Source of the DNA: Pisaster brevispinus
Taxonomy: Eukaryota; Echinodermata; Asteroidea; Forcipulatida; Asteriidae
Length of the DNA stretch: 64,000 nt
Assembly: GCA_023634235.1 (NCBI GenBank)
Contig: JAMKCF010000009.1
Span: forward strand, 4,340,001 to 4,404,000
Direction: 5' to 3'
The notes below the pieces were generated by a model. That model saw only the letters and a program-made list of their open reading frames with translations. It was not told where the DNA came from and did no database searches. The first letter of the stretch is position 1; every line of letters starts with the position of its first letter. Positions 1 to 64,000 of this stretch are shown in pieces. Both the position numbers and the translations under genes were made by a program.

Positions 1-270
1 GTATTTGCATAAATCATCAAAGAAAATCTAGCTCGATGCAACTCCTGGCTTCTGGTAACCAGTGAAGTGCACTTGGCTAACAGTGGAATTATACGAACAG
101 GAAAAATATGTACGAAAACTAAACAAAATGTGGTATGAAAATACAGGGACCAGAGTCCCCCACAAGCCCTCCCAAGAGATATGTTGTTTCATTCCCCCCC
201 CCCCCCCAATATATTTTCTGGGTGACAACAACACCCTCTGCAGCAATTAGAAATGAAGCGTCTGAATTAC

Positions 271-54406
<54,136 letters not shown>

Positions 54407-54414
<8 letters not shown>

Positions 54415-54436
54415 AACGATAATGGTATAGCTGCAT
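54407..54436 (-). promoter_or_regulatory. uORF overlapping the INO80 start codon
   Basis: An ATG at 54436 opens nine codons ending in TGA at 54407-54409, in another frame. The main ATG (54414) lies inside it, forming an ATGAGTGA overlap of start and stop. This could reduce or couple initiation of INO80; the effect is inference. Confidence 0.5.
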
Positions 54437-54442
54437 CGTCTA

Positions 54443-56239
54443 CTGCAAATGGACATAAAGTAATGAGTTGTTAAACATTGTACACAGTTTCCTTGATTTT
54501 TTGACAAATTAAATGATTCCAATCGTCTAGTCCAATACAAAACTATAATTAAAAAGTGTTAACACAAAGGCTGCTTTAGCCTCAAGATAGAACTGACAAG
54601 GATCTAAGTGCAAAAGAAGTTCCAAGATGTGGTCAGAGGTAGTTACAGGCCTTGAATTTCATCTTTGAGAGGGCAAGGCCATTTTCAATTTGCAAAGGGC
54701 ACTTCTGTTGGAATTTGTAAAGTCTAATGGAAACCTTTGAAGGGGCACCAGGGCAAAGACCATGGTAACAGAAGCCACGGCCTCTGTGGTATCCGTGTCA
54801 TTTCAGGCCTGGTCATAAGCAATTCTTTAGCAAAAACGCATTTAATTAGTAAACCTATGCTGTATTCTAGGCTTGAATCTTCTAATTTTGCAAAGCTGGA
54901 TGTTTAAAAAAACATAAAATTGCAACAAAATAAAGTATGAATGTAGTAAGTATTTGGTGAGCCCTGGTGTTTGACTGATCACATTACTGCTAGTAACATT
55001 AGCATACAGTACTTAACTCAACTAAATAGCACTCCGCATTAATGACGTCACTTTTGCTCAAAATACCGGGGTGTCAGACAAACTTTCCACCACTCATAAG
55101 ATCATCACATCATCGTGCCACTCCATAATAGAACAGTACACGCGAGTACACATAAAGCTTAGACATGTACGAGACTCACACGAGCGTACGTTAGTGGAAT
55201 TTGACACGTCCGAGAGATCCAGGTACTGAACTTCTATTTGTGGAGGGGCAATGGTGGCCATTGGCCCCCATGGCCTCCGTTTATTTCCTGCACAATTTTT
55301 ACGTCATTCCCTATTTTATTTAGCTTCATCATTATTGCAGCCAGAGCGCCACAGGACAATCAATCCCCTCGACCTGATTATCTCATTTTATAGAAACAAC
55401 ACCCTCGGTCCAACAGTAACAACAGTACTACATGAGCACTTACTTTTTCAGCATTTTGTACAATACCTATTAGTACTACACAAATTCATTGTTTTTGTTT
55501 GTAAAAAAGTGAAGCATACCTCCATGGTAAAATTAAGAATAAAGAGTAGACTTAAACAACAATAATGACACTGACAGGACAATTTACAAAGGTTAGTGAG
55601 CAATATTTTCTAATCGAGAAACATCCATGAAACAAGTATTAAGTAAGATAAGTTATTAAATAATTAAGTAGAATGAGACTAGACTGTAGACAGAGCTCCA
55701 GAGCAAGTTCAAGGACAAGAGAAGGCAAGAGAGCAACCCGTCCTCTGCCATGATTTTTAAGGTAGATTTAACAAACAAGCCACCTAGAAATATTTTTCAT
55801 TCCAGCAACTGCATTTTGAGTTCATTTCCACCACATTATGGATGTAGCTGAACTACTCTGCTCTTCAAGTGCAACAAATGCAAGTGCACTCATTTCATTG
55901 CTCACTAATTCACTTCAGTCAAAAAGTATGATTTAAGCACTGACAAACAACAAAGCTAAAAACTTAAGACCAATGAATGAATGACAACAGAGACCACGGC
56001 AGTAAACAAAGTCCACAGGTAGAAGAGCAATATCGTCACCCCTGCCCTGAAATCACCATGCGAGGTAATATTCTTGCAAGCATGCAAACATGAATCAGGA
56101 AATAACGAGGGAAAACGTAAGAAATAAATAGGCCTAAATATTATTTGAACACATTTGGAAATGCGACAGAAATCATTTTCAGCCATTCAGCATCAGTTGG
56201 CCATTGCGGCTCGAGAGCAAACTGGGTGGCAATACTTAC
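54443..56239. other. INO80: INO80 intron 1
   Basis: Holds a CAGGCC-bounded MITE (54.65-54.81 kb) and an isolated TGACGTCA at 55043-55050. 55.1-56.2 kb shows no recognisable element or gene. Confidence 0.65.
54646..54810. mobile_element. MITE, CAGGCC-type (full copy)
   Basis: Starts caggccttgaatttcatctt and ends gtgtcatttcaggcct; the ends are inverted repeats. INO80 intron 1. Confidence 0.7.
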
Positions 56240-56520
56240 CCTCAGCCGGGGCAATTCCTCCAGAAATACAACTTCAATGCAGTGCAGAGCTGTAGACTGC
56301 AACGACAGCAAGATGGCGAAGCACTAGATGATTTTGCAAGGCAGCGGCGGCATTGAGTTGATAGGTTGTCCGCCGAAGCCACGAGCACTGTGGGCATGAC
56401 TGCCCTCCTGCTTTGCGGGGGGTCCACCGCCATGCATAAAACAGACTTGAGCTAGTTTGCCATGATGTCAACCTCCTTTCCACGAGCACGCAAACACACC
56501 GCGCCATTTTAACCCTAGTG
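56240..56520 (-). other. INO80: INO80 exon 1 (5'UTR, start approximate)
   Basis: A strong donor, gtaagtatt on the minus strand, begins at 56239, just upstream of coding exon 2. The exon is GC-rich compared with its surroundings. On the minus strand it carries AAAATGGCGC (56501-56510) near its likely start and CGCCATCTT (56309-56317) inside. No open frame continues into exon 2, so it is read as non-coding. The transcription start is inferred from composition and the YY1-type motif, not seen directly. Confidence 0.6.
56501..56510 (-). promoter_or_regulatory. YY1-type motif at INO80 start
   Basis: AAAATGGCGC on the minus strand, in INO80 exon 1 near the presumed transcription start, where YY1 sites often sit. 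A second copy (AAGATGGCG, plus strand) is at 56309-56317. YY1 is a known partner of the INO80 complex in mammals. Confidence 0.5.
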
Positions 56521-57544
56521 GCTTATGTGTTGAACGTGACAGGTGGGGACGACACGGCAGGGACGAAGTTGATGCTTTACGCTGAATTTGTTCACACAAA
56601 ACACTCAGCACTGGGCACTACGGAGTCTGCAAGAGGACACCTGCTTATTTTTGTTCTGGGATGGTTTTTTTCCAGTTAAATAGTGAACTGTTTGGAAGAA
56701 AACATTCCTCATGATCAAACTTTATTTAATTGTGACACGTATTGAAATATTTTGTTTAAATGTAATGACAAAGAAACCGCGCAAAAACACAATGTTTTGA
56801 AAATACATTTTATAGAACTATGATGGTAAGCAGGCTTATGATTAGAAACGGGACATCGCGCAATTTTAAAATATCACAAACTGGTGCACTTTTAACAATT
56901 TAATTTTTTTCCTCTTTCTCAAAATCAATGTGTATTTATACGGTTTGTGACCAGTGGTAGGCCTATCTGGATTTGTTTGTACATGTACTAGCTGTTTACG
57001 CATGTAGAGTATTACACACGCAGAGACTCCAGCAATTGTGAACCGTGGTTTTCAACTTAAAAAGTAATAATAATTCAAAATGAATGTAAAAGAGCCTTTT
57101 AAAAATCTGGAAAAATTTGCAACAATTCATGAATTCTCCATGGGATACTCGTACTTGTCTTTGATTGGATAATTTTTAAGATAAAAAGGTTTACTTTGGT
57201 TATGTTGATTGTGTATTATCATGTCCAAAAGGATCTTGGTTGTTGTTATGAAAATACATATAGAATTTATTAAAGTCTTCAAAAAGGCATAACAAAATAA
57301 ATGAATTCACGAGGAAATCCTTCTCGTAAATTGATAACTGTCTGAATGGGCGTTTGATTAATACAACAGACTGTCCAAAATGAAATCCACCAGAGAGCTA
57401 GAAATGTTGGAAGGACTAGTTCAAGTCAAACGTGCTCTTTCATACTTTTTTCGTGCGCGCAAAAGTTTTACGCGTCTTCATCAAAGATCGTATAGCGCCG
57501 TAGGCGCAAGATAGGGAACTCACGCAAAAACGTGAAGTACGCAC
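56521..57544. promoter_or_regulatory. Divergent promoter region between INO80 and THAP9-like gene
   Basis: About 1 kb separates the two inferred start regions, which point away from each other. The edges are CpG-rich (for example gcgcaagatagggaactcacgc near 57.5 kb in pieces), while the centre (56.7-57.4 kb) is AT-rich. No TATA box stands out. The reading as a shared bidirectional promoter is inference. Confidence 0.5.
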
Positions 57545-57720
57545 TGGGCGCGTTTGGCCGCCATTTTAGTTAGCAGCTAGAGAGAGAGTTGATCGGTGAT
57601 GATACAAACCGCGCGCGGGAAAAAAGTTTTTTAATTGCACATAAGCGTACACTCGGGCATGTCGTGTTTCCATGGTCGCTACTACCCCCTGACAGCCTGA
57701 TCGTGGAGTACATCATACAT
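57545..57720 (+). other. Candidate 5'UTR exon 1 of the THAP9-like gene
   Basis: A CpG-rich segment containing GGCCGCCATTTTA (57556-57568) and ending at a perfect donor, gtaagttgat, at 57721. An acceptor ttgttcaaag lies 31 bases before the coding ATG. Inferred from composition and splice signals only; the exact transcription start is unknown. Confidence 0.5.
57556..57568 (+). promoter_or_regulatory. YY1-type motif at THAP9-like start
   Basis: GGCCGCCATTTTA matches the YY1 core in the CCGCCAT orientation and lies at the start of the candidate first exon. Confidence 0.5.
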
Positions 57721-58072
57721 GTAAGTTGATGATTTTATGGGGTGTAATAACACCAATTTTTGTTTCGTCAATCATTTTTTACAAAGAACACAAGGAAGGT
57801 AGCGGACAACTTTAAAATTTGAGACAATATTCATGATATTCGTTTAAAAATTTAAGGACTTTAAAAAGGGTTTCCGGCCTTCCCCTTGCTTGTTGGGTAC
57901 TTTTTTGTAAATTGTAGTTTGTAGGAGTAGGGGAGTACTAGTACTAGGACACAAAACAGTGACAATGTCCATAGATTAACATTAATCTTACCACGGTTTG
58001 AAGATAATGATGATCAAAGCTTCCCTTAAAATATTATTTGCTGAGGTGCTTTAGTAGTTTTTGAGAAATGAG

Positions 58073-58232
58073 TAAAACAATGCCACGAAAATATTTTTCG
58101 TCTCACTGAGACGAACATTATTTTAGCATGTATTAAAATCGTAATTTACCAGTTATGTAATTAATACCAAAACTGGTAATTCGTTTTACATGCTAACACT
58201 GAGACGAAAATTATTTTCGTGACATTGTTTTA
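58073..58232. mobile_element. 160-bp palindromic MITE with TA flanks
   Basis: Nearly the whole element is one inverted repeat: taaaacaatgccacgaaaat at the left, attttcgtgacattgtttta at the right, with cgtctcactgagacg arms inside. TA at both ends fits a Tc1/mariner-type insertion. Lies in THAP9-like intron 1. Confidence 0.85.
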
Positions 58233-58595
58233 AGGGCAAAGTGCACTCGTCATAATGTTCAATAAAAGTGGTAAGATCGTCATTCACACAAAAACAACGA
58301 ACAAGTAACACTTTGGTCTGGGCATCTGGGCCTCTTCTCGATTCGTGTGTCAAATCATTCTGGATCTCTGTTAGTGTTACTATGTTACTGTTGACGACTG
58401 TAACGTTTATGTTCCTCTGTCTGTTTTATCTTATTTTTATTTATTTGTATAATAACCAATGGAGCTTCTATGGAGTATTTTGAGCAATTTGCCATGATTG
58501 CTGTCAATCTTGTCAAAGTGTTGTGGTTTTTATTATAGAACATTTATTCATTGTTTTGTTCAAAGATCCTGATCTGTCAACAAAAAGAAGGCAAC

Positions 58596-58705
58596 ATGGC
58601 ATCGACCTCATCATCATCAGCCCACTGTTCTGCAATAAATTGCTTTAATCGTCAGAGCAAGCGACCGCATCTGTCATTCTTCAAGTTTCCTAAGAACAAG
58701 GAGAG
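58596..58705 (+). CDS. THAP9-like exon 2 (first coding exon)
   Basis: Residues 1-37, starting MASTSSSSAHCSAINC; holds the first two zinc-binding cysteines and SFFKFPKNKER. The start context is gcaacATGG (A at -3, G at +4). Donor gtacat, phase 2. Confidence 0.9.
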
Positions 58706-61700
58706 GTACATGTTTGTTATTAAATATTAGGCAATTTTTTGTTTTGAATTATTTCCATTAAATGTGTAAAAAAAAATACTAGCCTATAGGGCCTATATTG
58801 CATCAATAATATAAATTTATAAAAAATATACTCGAATCATATCACCTAACTAAAGGCAACATTTAAATGTGGTGGTGTCCATCTGAATTTTGCCTTAAGC
58901 AATGAAAATCTCCACCTTGTAGAACTGATTCTGGAAAGCACACTGGCTGAAGTTGGTGGTTGGCTAGACCAATTGAGATAATGGCTAGAATGCGATTTGG
59001 TACCAAGCGGTTGGGGGGGGGTCATTACAATTAAAACTACACACTAAACATGGATGGATTGAACAGTCTTGATGAAAATACTGTGCCAGTTTATTGCTGT
59101 TTCTTCAACAAGTACACTGTATTCATCTGCAACTTTCACAGGTGACTTGTATTGTACCTTTCTTAATAATTTTGATACCTTAAGGTTGACAAAAACCAAA
59201 TCATTACCCTGGGTTAAACATGGTGACTGATGACTGGTGATGATGTTTGGAAATTAGCGGTGCTCTTGTTGAACATTACGTTTATTGACTCTGACTTTAT
59301 GTGACGAAAGCAAGCAGGAAGGAATTGGCAGCAAAATGAGCTTGTGTTAAACTGAGTTGTTGGTAGATTTAAGAGGCTTCTCCGATGTAATGTCAGCTTA
59401 TTTGTTCAATTTTAACATACAGTATATTGCCTATATTTTTGTTCTTTGCAGATGTCAGAAGTGGGTCCAAAACACGCGTCGCTCTGATCTGCTTCAGAGA
59501 ACTCCCCTGTATGTTTCATCAAACTGCCGCTTGTGTTCAGAGCACTTCGAGATTCAGCAATTTTCAAACAAACGGACGAAAAACAGACTGAACTGGAATG
59601 CAATTCCAACAATTTTCCAAGTTCCCAATCCTCCCAAACCTCTGTCCACCCCTCGCAGGCTACTTAAGAGAAAGAGTAAAGTAGTCCCAACACCAAAAGC
59701 TCCACAGCAGCAAGAAGGTATGAACAATATACAAACATCACATCACTCAAGTCTTTTCCCACACAAATATTGAAATGCTATAAGTGGTGCAGTTAGAATC
59801 CAGTAGTGAAGATTATGAGGTCTGAGCCCTTTGACTGTCAGAAGGATTAGCTGTGTAAGTGTTTGGAAATTATTAGATGAGTTGCACCATAGATTAATCA
59901 ACTTGTAACAGTGGCATAACCAGAGGGGGTTGGGGGGCCTGATGAGCCCCCCCCCCCCGCTCAGAACCTTTGCCCCCCCCAAATGAGATCGAACAAATGA
60001 ATGGTTTGATCGGCAGCCCTCCCCCAAATTATGACTTTGCCCCTGCCCCCCCCCCCCCCCCCCCCCCCAAATGAACATGCCACTGACTAGTATCTTATAC
60101 AGTTTAACAAAGTTTGTTTTTCCCTGAAAAAGTTAAAAGCTTCATATATTTTCTGAAGTAAACAAACAAAAACTATGGTGACTCGGGCAAAGTCAATCCC
60201 ACAAGCATTTAGAGTAGAGGTTTTAACCACGTGACTATGAGCTTAGTGATGAAGGTCAGTCCAGTTGGAGTTGATATGTACATGCCGTGGTGGGTCCTGC
60301 TGTAATTTATATATTTTGTAACATTGAGACATTTTCTCTTTCTGTTTGCCTTTGCAGTGCCTGGTAGTGTGACTGACCATACATATTGTGAAGTTCCCGG
60401 AAACAAGCATAAGGATAGTTCCAGGAGAATGTTAACGTATGAATCATCTGATGTCATCAATGGTCCTACATTCGAAGGAAAGAACGGCAAACTGCTCAAG
60501 AAAGAACGCCTTCGAACATTTAGGCTTCAGAAAAGAGTGCAACAACTGCAAAGGTCATTGGATTTGGCGACTAGCAAGTCACTATCAATCAGGAATGTAG
60601 TCAAAGCAGTAAGTACTTATATAGAAGAGCCAGCACTGACGTTTTTTGCATCTCAATTGCGAAATTCATCACAGCGTTGCAAGGCCAAAGGCAGGAGATG
60701 GACTTATAAAGACAAAGTAATTGCACTTTCCCTATATCATCAGAGTCCTCGTGCATACCAATTCTGCTCACGCATTTTCACACTTCCATCTGTGTCATCC
60801 CTCCGCAAATGGTTAAGTAATGTGGAAGTGAGGCCAGGCTTTCCTCCCAAGGTGTTTGAACTATTGAGAGACAAAGTAGCTGTCATGACAGAGAAGAATA
60901 AGCTGTGTGTTATCACATTTGATGAAATGAGTCTTCGAGCAGGCCTGTCATATAACATCACAGAAGATGCGGTGGAGGGGTTTGAAGACTTTGGCTCATT
61001 GGGTAAAACATCTAAGCCTGCAAATCATGCTCTTGTATTCATGGTAAGGGGTTTGATTGGCAAGTGGAAACAACCCATTGGCTATTTCTTGTCAAGAGCT
61101 GCAACAAGTGCTGAAAATCTGAAGAAACTGCTCAATGAATGCATTCAGGTCGTTAAAAACACTGGACTGCAACCTAAGGCTGTCGTATGTGACCAAGGGT
61201 CTAACAACGTTCGACTCTATAAACTCCTTGCAGTAACAGAGAAGCGACCTTTCTTCATCCACGAAGAAGACAAGATCTTCTGTTTGCATGACCCGCCACA
61301 CTTACTAAAGAACACAAGATCTAACCTGGAGAAATATGTCTTCCAGATCAATGGAACTGATGGTTGCAAGCACATTAGGTGGACACATATTCATAATTTC
61401 TATGAACTTGATTCACAATTTGCAATCAGAAAAGCACACAAACTCACAAAAGGGCACTTTGAACTCACAAGCTTCTCCAAAATGAGAGTGAATAAAGCAG
61501 CACAGGTGCTTAGTCATTCCGTAGCTGCAGGTCTGTACTCATATGTAGCATTTGGTAAGTTACCTGCAGAAGCTGCATACACAGCAGAGTTTGTTGATAT
61601 GATCAACGATTTGTTTGACTCATTCAACAGTAGATGTTTGAAGGATCCACAGAAATTGAGAAGGCCTATGTCGGAAAACTCTGAACACAAATCATTCTTT

Positions 61701-62639
61701 GAGTCATGCAAGCCAGTACTCAAGAGCCTTAAGGTAGTTGGATCTCGGAACGTTCATTTTATCAGGGGTTGGTGTCTCGCAATATCCTGTGTTTCACAGC
61801 TGTGGCAACACTTGAAGACAACCACTGATATTCGATATCTGCTAACATCACGTCTAAATCAGGACATTGTGGAAAACCTTTTTTCTACAATTCGGAGAAA
61901 AGGAGGGTTCAGAGACAATCCGTCACCTAAGGAATTTCGTTGCGCCTTGAGGATGGTAATGGTAGCAGAGCTTATCAAACCAGTCGCTGGTTCGAATTGC
62001 TCACCAGACGAGGATAAGTTTATCCTTACGCTTCAGTCTCTCACAAGTAGTAGGCCCATAGGAAGAACAACAAAACAATCACAGAATGTCACAAGTATCA
62101 ACAATAATCGACGAAAAGCCATCACAGTCAATAATATCCCAATTGACCTCCCTGAACAGAACACACTTGCATACATCGCTGGTTATCTCTGTCGCAAGGT
62201 AATAACTGGACATGAAGTACTCTCTTCATGCCAGATCTGCAGAAAAGCTCTGCTGAAAGAGAATGCAGATTTAGACAACCCTGCGCTACTCTTCACACAT
62301 CACAAAGCCTACGACACTTCCACATCTGACTTTGGATCGTTAATGGTCCCTTCAGAGCTTTTCCTAGCTTTCTGTACTGAATGTGAGAAGTTGTTTCGCA
62401 CTGAATTTGATGACATCAAGATGACAAGGAGCAACATCTCCCACCTGCTCAATCGAGCCATGTGTGATCTACCTTTGTACAAGGAGATGCAGTTATGCAG
62501 TGAGAGAATAAAATCCAAAGTTGTAGCTGTGTTTGTGAACGTCAGAATGCATTATGCACTTAAGTTTAAAAACAGAGAAGTACATAATGTCACCCTCAAA
62601 AGGAAATGTAGAAAAGCTGACAAAGTTGCACATAAATGA
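58596..62639 (+). CDS. THAP9-like P-element-type transposase (spliced, complete)
   Basis: Three coding exons (58596-58705, 59452-59717, 60358-62639) join in phase into an 885-aa protein (human THAP9 is about 903 aa). Residues 1-92 form a THAP zinc finger: C11-x4-C16, W41, C65-x2-H68 and an IPTIF box at 88-92. A basic linker and a short coiled coil (about 171-199) follow, then an RNase H-like P-element transposase body with FDEMS (D314), CDQGSNN (D404), DPPHLLKN, and QDIVENLFSTIRR (E632). The C-terminal part has a paired-cysteine region (CRKV at about 737, CQIC at 750-753). The frame is intact. P-type transposases cut and paste DNA using GTP; human THAP9 keeps this activity. No flanking 31-bp-type inverted repeats were recognised, and the gene shares a promoter region with INO80, which favours a settled or domesticated copy. 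A recent insertion is not excluded. Confidence 0.92.
59452..59717 (+). CDS. THAP9-like exon 3
   Basis: Residues 37-126: rest of the THAP domain (CQKW, CSEHF, WNAIPTIF) and a basic proline-rich linker (PRRLLKRKSKV). Acceptor gttctttgcag, donor gtatga; phases 2 in and 1 out. Confidence 0.92.
59909..60085. mobile_element. G/C-homopolymer MITE in THAP9-like intron 2
   Basis: Ends cagtggcataacc and catgccactg are inverted; long C runs (up to about 25) lie inside. CAGTGGC ends resemble hAT-type MITEs. Confidence 0.65.
60358..62639 (+). CDS. THAP9-like exon 4 (transposase body)
   Basis: Residues 126-885 plus TGA stop, in one large exon. Acceptor gcctttgcag. The frame is also open 34 bases upstream, but the Met there belongs to the intron; the in-phase VPGSVTD junction is preferred. 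It contains all catalytic acidic residues of the P-type transposase fold. Confidence 0.93.
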
Positions 62640-62849
62640 AGCAAACAAGTTGTACATTAATTAAGTCAGTCCCTGTGATTAAACAACATTTAATTGTGAT
62701 TTAAAATAATAGTAAAGTGGCCCTGAGTAATTATGTCACCAAAATGACATTTTTGAAGTGGCGTACAACTTGATGGGTAGTTTATATGCAAATTAAGTCA
62801 TAGTGACATAAATGGTATAACACTAAACAGCGAGGGTGTGTTTGCCTTC

Positions 62850-63430
62850 ATATTCACTACCTTATGGAGACCGAGAACAAAACAGAAAAGGGAAAACAAA
62901 GGGTCTCCATAGGGGAATTCTAAAGACTGGGTTGCTCCACAAGGAATTTTGTGTTCAAAGTCTATGGGAGGTTCTTAACTACAGGAACAAAGGAAAGAAC
63001 AAAAGATGTCTCCACAGGGATGCAAAAAATAGAATGTGTGTGTGTGTGTAAGTTTGTATTCACATTCAAATCGGGGACCTATAACAAAAGAGGACAATAG
63101 GGTCTCTGGTTGGGTAAAGATCCCCAGTTAGAAATTGTGTACAAAACCAATGGGAGCTGTTGCCAAAAAGTACAAACAAAAGAAGGACAATAGGAGGTCC
63201 CCGATTGGAGGTGTCTACACACTTGTGTGTGTGTGTGAGCGTGTCTATGCATTCAAACCGAGGACTTTAACAAAAGGGATCCGGGTGTTTGACAGAGCGA
63301 GGACGTCCTCGCTTCGGTTTCATGTACAAACCCAATGGGGACGTCGCTAAAAAAACTATGTCCAAACAATGGGAGAACAAAGAGAAGTCCTCGGTAAGCG
63401 GGATTTACAAACATGCGTGTGTGTGTGTGG
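62850..63430. repeat. Degenerate tandem repeat with GT tracts
   Basis: Units contain combinations of ttcaaaccg.ggacctt, aacaaaagagga, caatagg.gtc and tgtgtgtgtg. A related single unit is at about 30090-30200 in INO80 intron 22. Confidence 0.7.
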
Positions 63431-63915
63431 GGGGGGGTTGTCGCAGTTTCATGTGTTTTATTTTTAATTTGAATTTTTTATTGGCGTTTAAAAGAATAGT
63501 TTATTTATTTTTAATGTTTAGTCTTTGTGTACACCTTGAAAGAAAAGCTCATCATTTCTTTTAATTGCATGACTTAAAGAACAAATTGACTTGGAATCAT
63601 TGAATCTGATAAGAGCGGGAAGTTTAATTTCAAAATTGCCGTCTGTTTTGGCTCAGTGAAGAGAAACAAGAATTAAAAATTAAATTAATTTAAGGCTACA
63701 AAATTTGGCAAATGTCTTTTCCTTTTTTGGGGGGGAGGGGGTTATAGGAAACAAAAACCTACACTGCAGGCGTTATTTTTATAATAATGAGGAATGGTCC
63801 CACAAATGGAATATTTTATAGAATATACTGATCTTTACATGTATTTTATTCTTTTTTAATAAACAGGCATTGCAGAATTTTAAGTGTATTAAGATGAACT
63901 GACAACTCACATTAA

Positions 63916-64000
63916 AGACCTTTATCATGGTGCGGCTATCTTGATTTTCTCCCATTCAAATCAATGTAACCAAACCGAGGCTGGAACAGCAAATAGTCTG
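63916..64000. mobile_element. MITE, AGACCTTTATCATG-type, cut by window edge
   Basis: Starts agacctttatcatggtgcgg then ctatcttgattttctcccat. Best-preserved left end of the family. Confidence 0.75.

Larger units (their letters stand above)
62640..64000. other. Downstream of THAP9-like gene
   Basis: An ATTAAA (about 62677) is a weak poly(A) signal candidate close after the stop. Then come a degenerate tandem repeat, GT-rich microsatellite tracts and a MITE cut by the window edge. No further gene seen. Confidence 0.6.

Noticed and set aside
119..250. Open frame continuing past INO80 exon 31
   Set aside because: The frame runs through a poly(G/C) stretch and low-complexity residues (GGGG); a donor at 270 ends the similarity to INO80.
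60324..60357. THAP9-like protein starting at the Met in the last exon's open frame
   Set aside because: This part is the polypyrimidine tract and acceptor of intron 2; the upstream THAP exons join in phase.
57300..63000. P-element terminal inverted repeats around the THAP9-like gene
   Set aside because: I compared AT-rich flanks by eye and found no convincing matching ends; a computed self-alignment would be decisive.

Overview
The window looks like animal nuclear DNA. It has small exons with GT-AG introns, about 60% AT composition, many short inverted-repeat elements and tRNA-derived SINEs, and protein sequences closest to deuterostome orthologues. Repeats ending in GGGCCCAATTTCATAG, SINEs with a tRNA-like head, and a single-exon lineage-type GPCR suggest an echinoderm, possibly a sea star. 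That placement is inference, because no species marker was tested.

Layout. (1) 271-56.5 kb, minus strand: the chromatin remodeller INO80. I placed one non-coding exon and 30 coding exons. All 30 coding exons keep the reading phase and give 1488 complete codons. The last exons (the C-terminal tail) lie beyond the left edge. (2) 38.66-39.61 kb, plus strand, nested in INO80 intron 14: an intact single-exon rhodopsin-class GPCR that lacks two hallmark residues. (3) 56.5-57.5 kb: a divergent promoter region with YY1-type motifs on both sides. (4) 57.5-62.64 kb, plus strand: a three-coding-exon THAP9-like gene (885 aa) with an N-terminal THAP zinc finger and a P-element-type transposase body with intact acidic residues. 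(5) 62.64-64 kb: degenerate tandem repeat, microsatellites and a MITE cut by the window edge.

The introns are packed with mobile-element debris. There are at least seven families of short terminal-inverted-repeat elements, several nested in one another, plus SINEs, tandem arrays and microsatellites. The most striking non-coding stretch is in intron 3 (about 51.34-52.38 kb). It holds five perfect TGACGTCA palindromes, a perfect CTCF-core match, a palindromic pair of ETS sites and a CACGTG E-box.

The two main genes are not known to share a pathway. INO80 is an essential ATP-dependent nucleosome remodeller. The THAP9-like gene is a transposase-derived or transposase-encoding DNA-binding protein. 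They share only the intergenic promoter region. No bacterial-type features (operons, CRISPR) are present.
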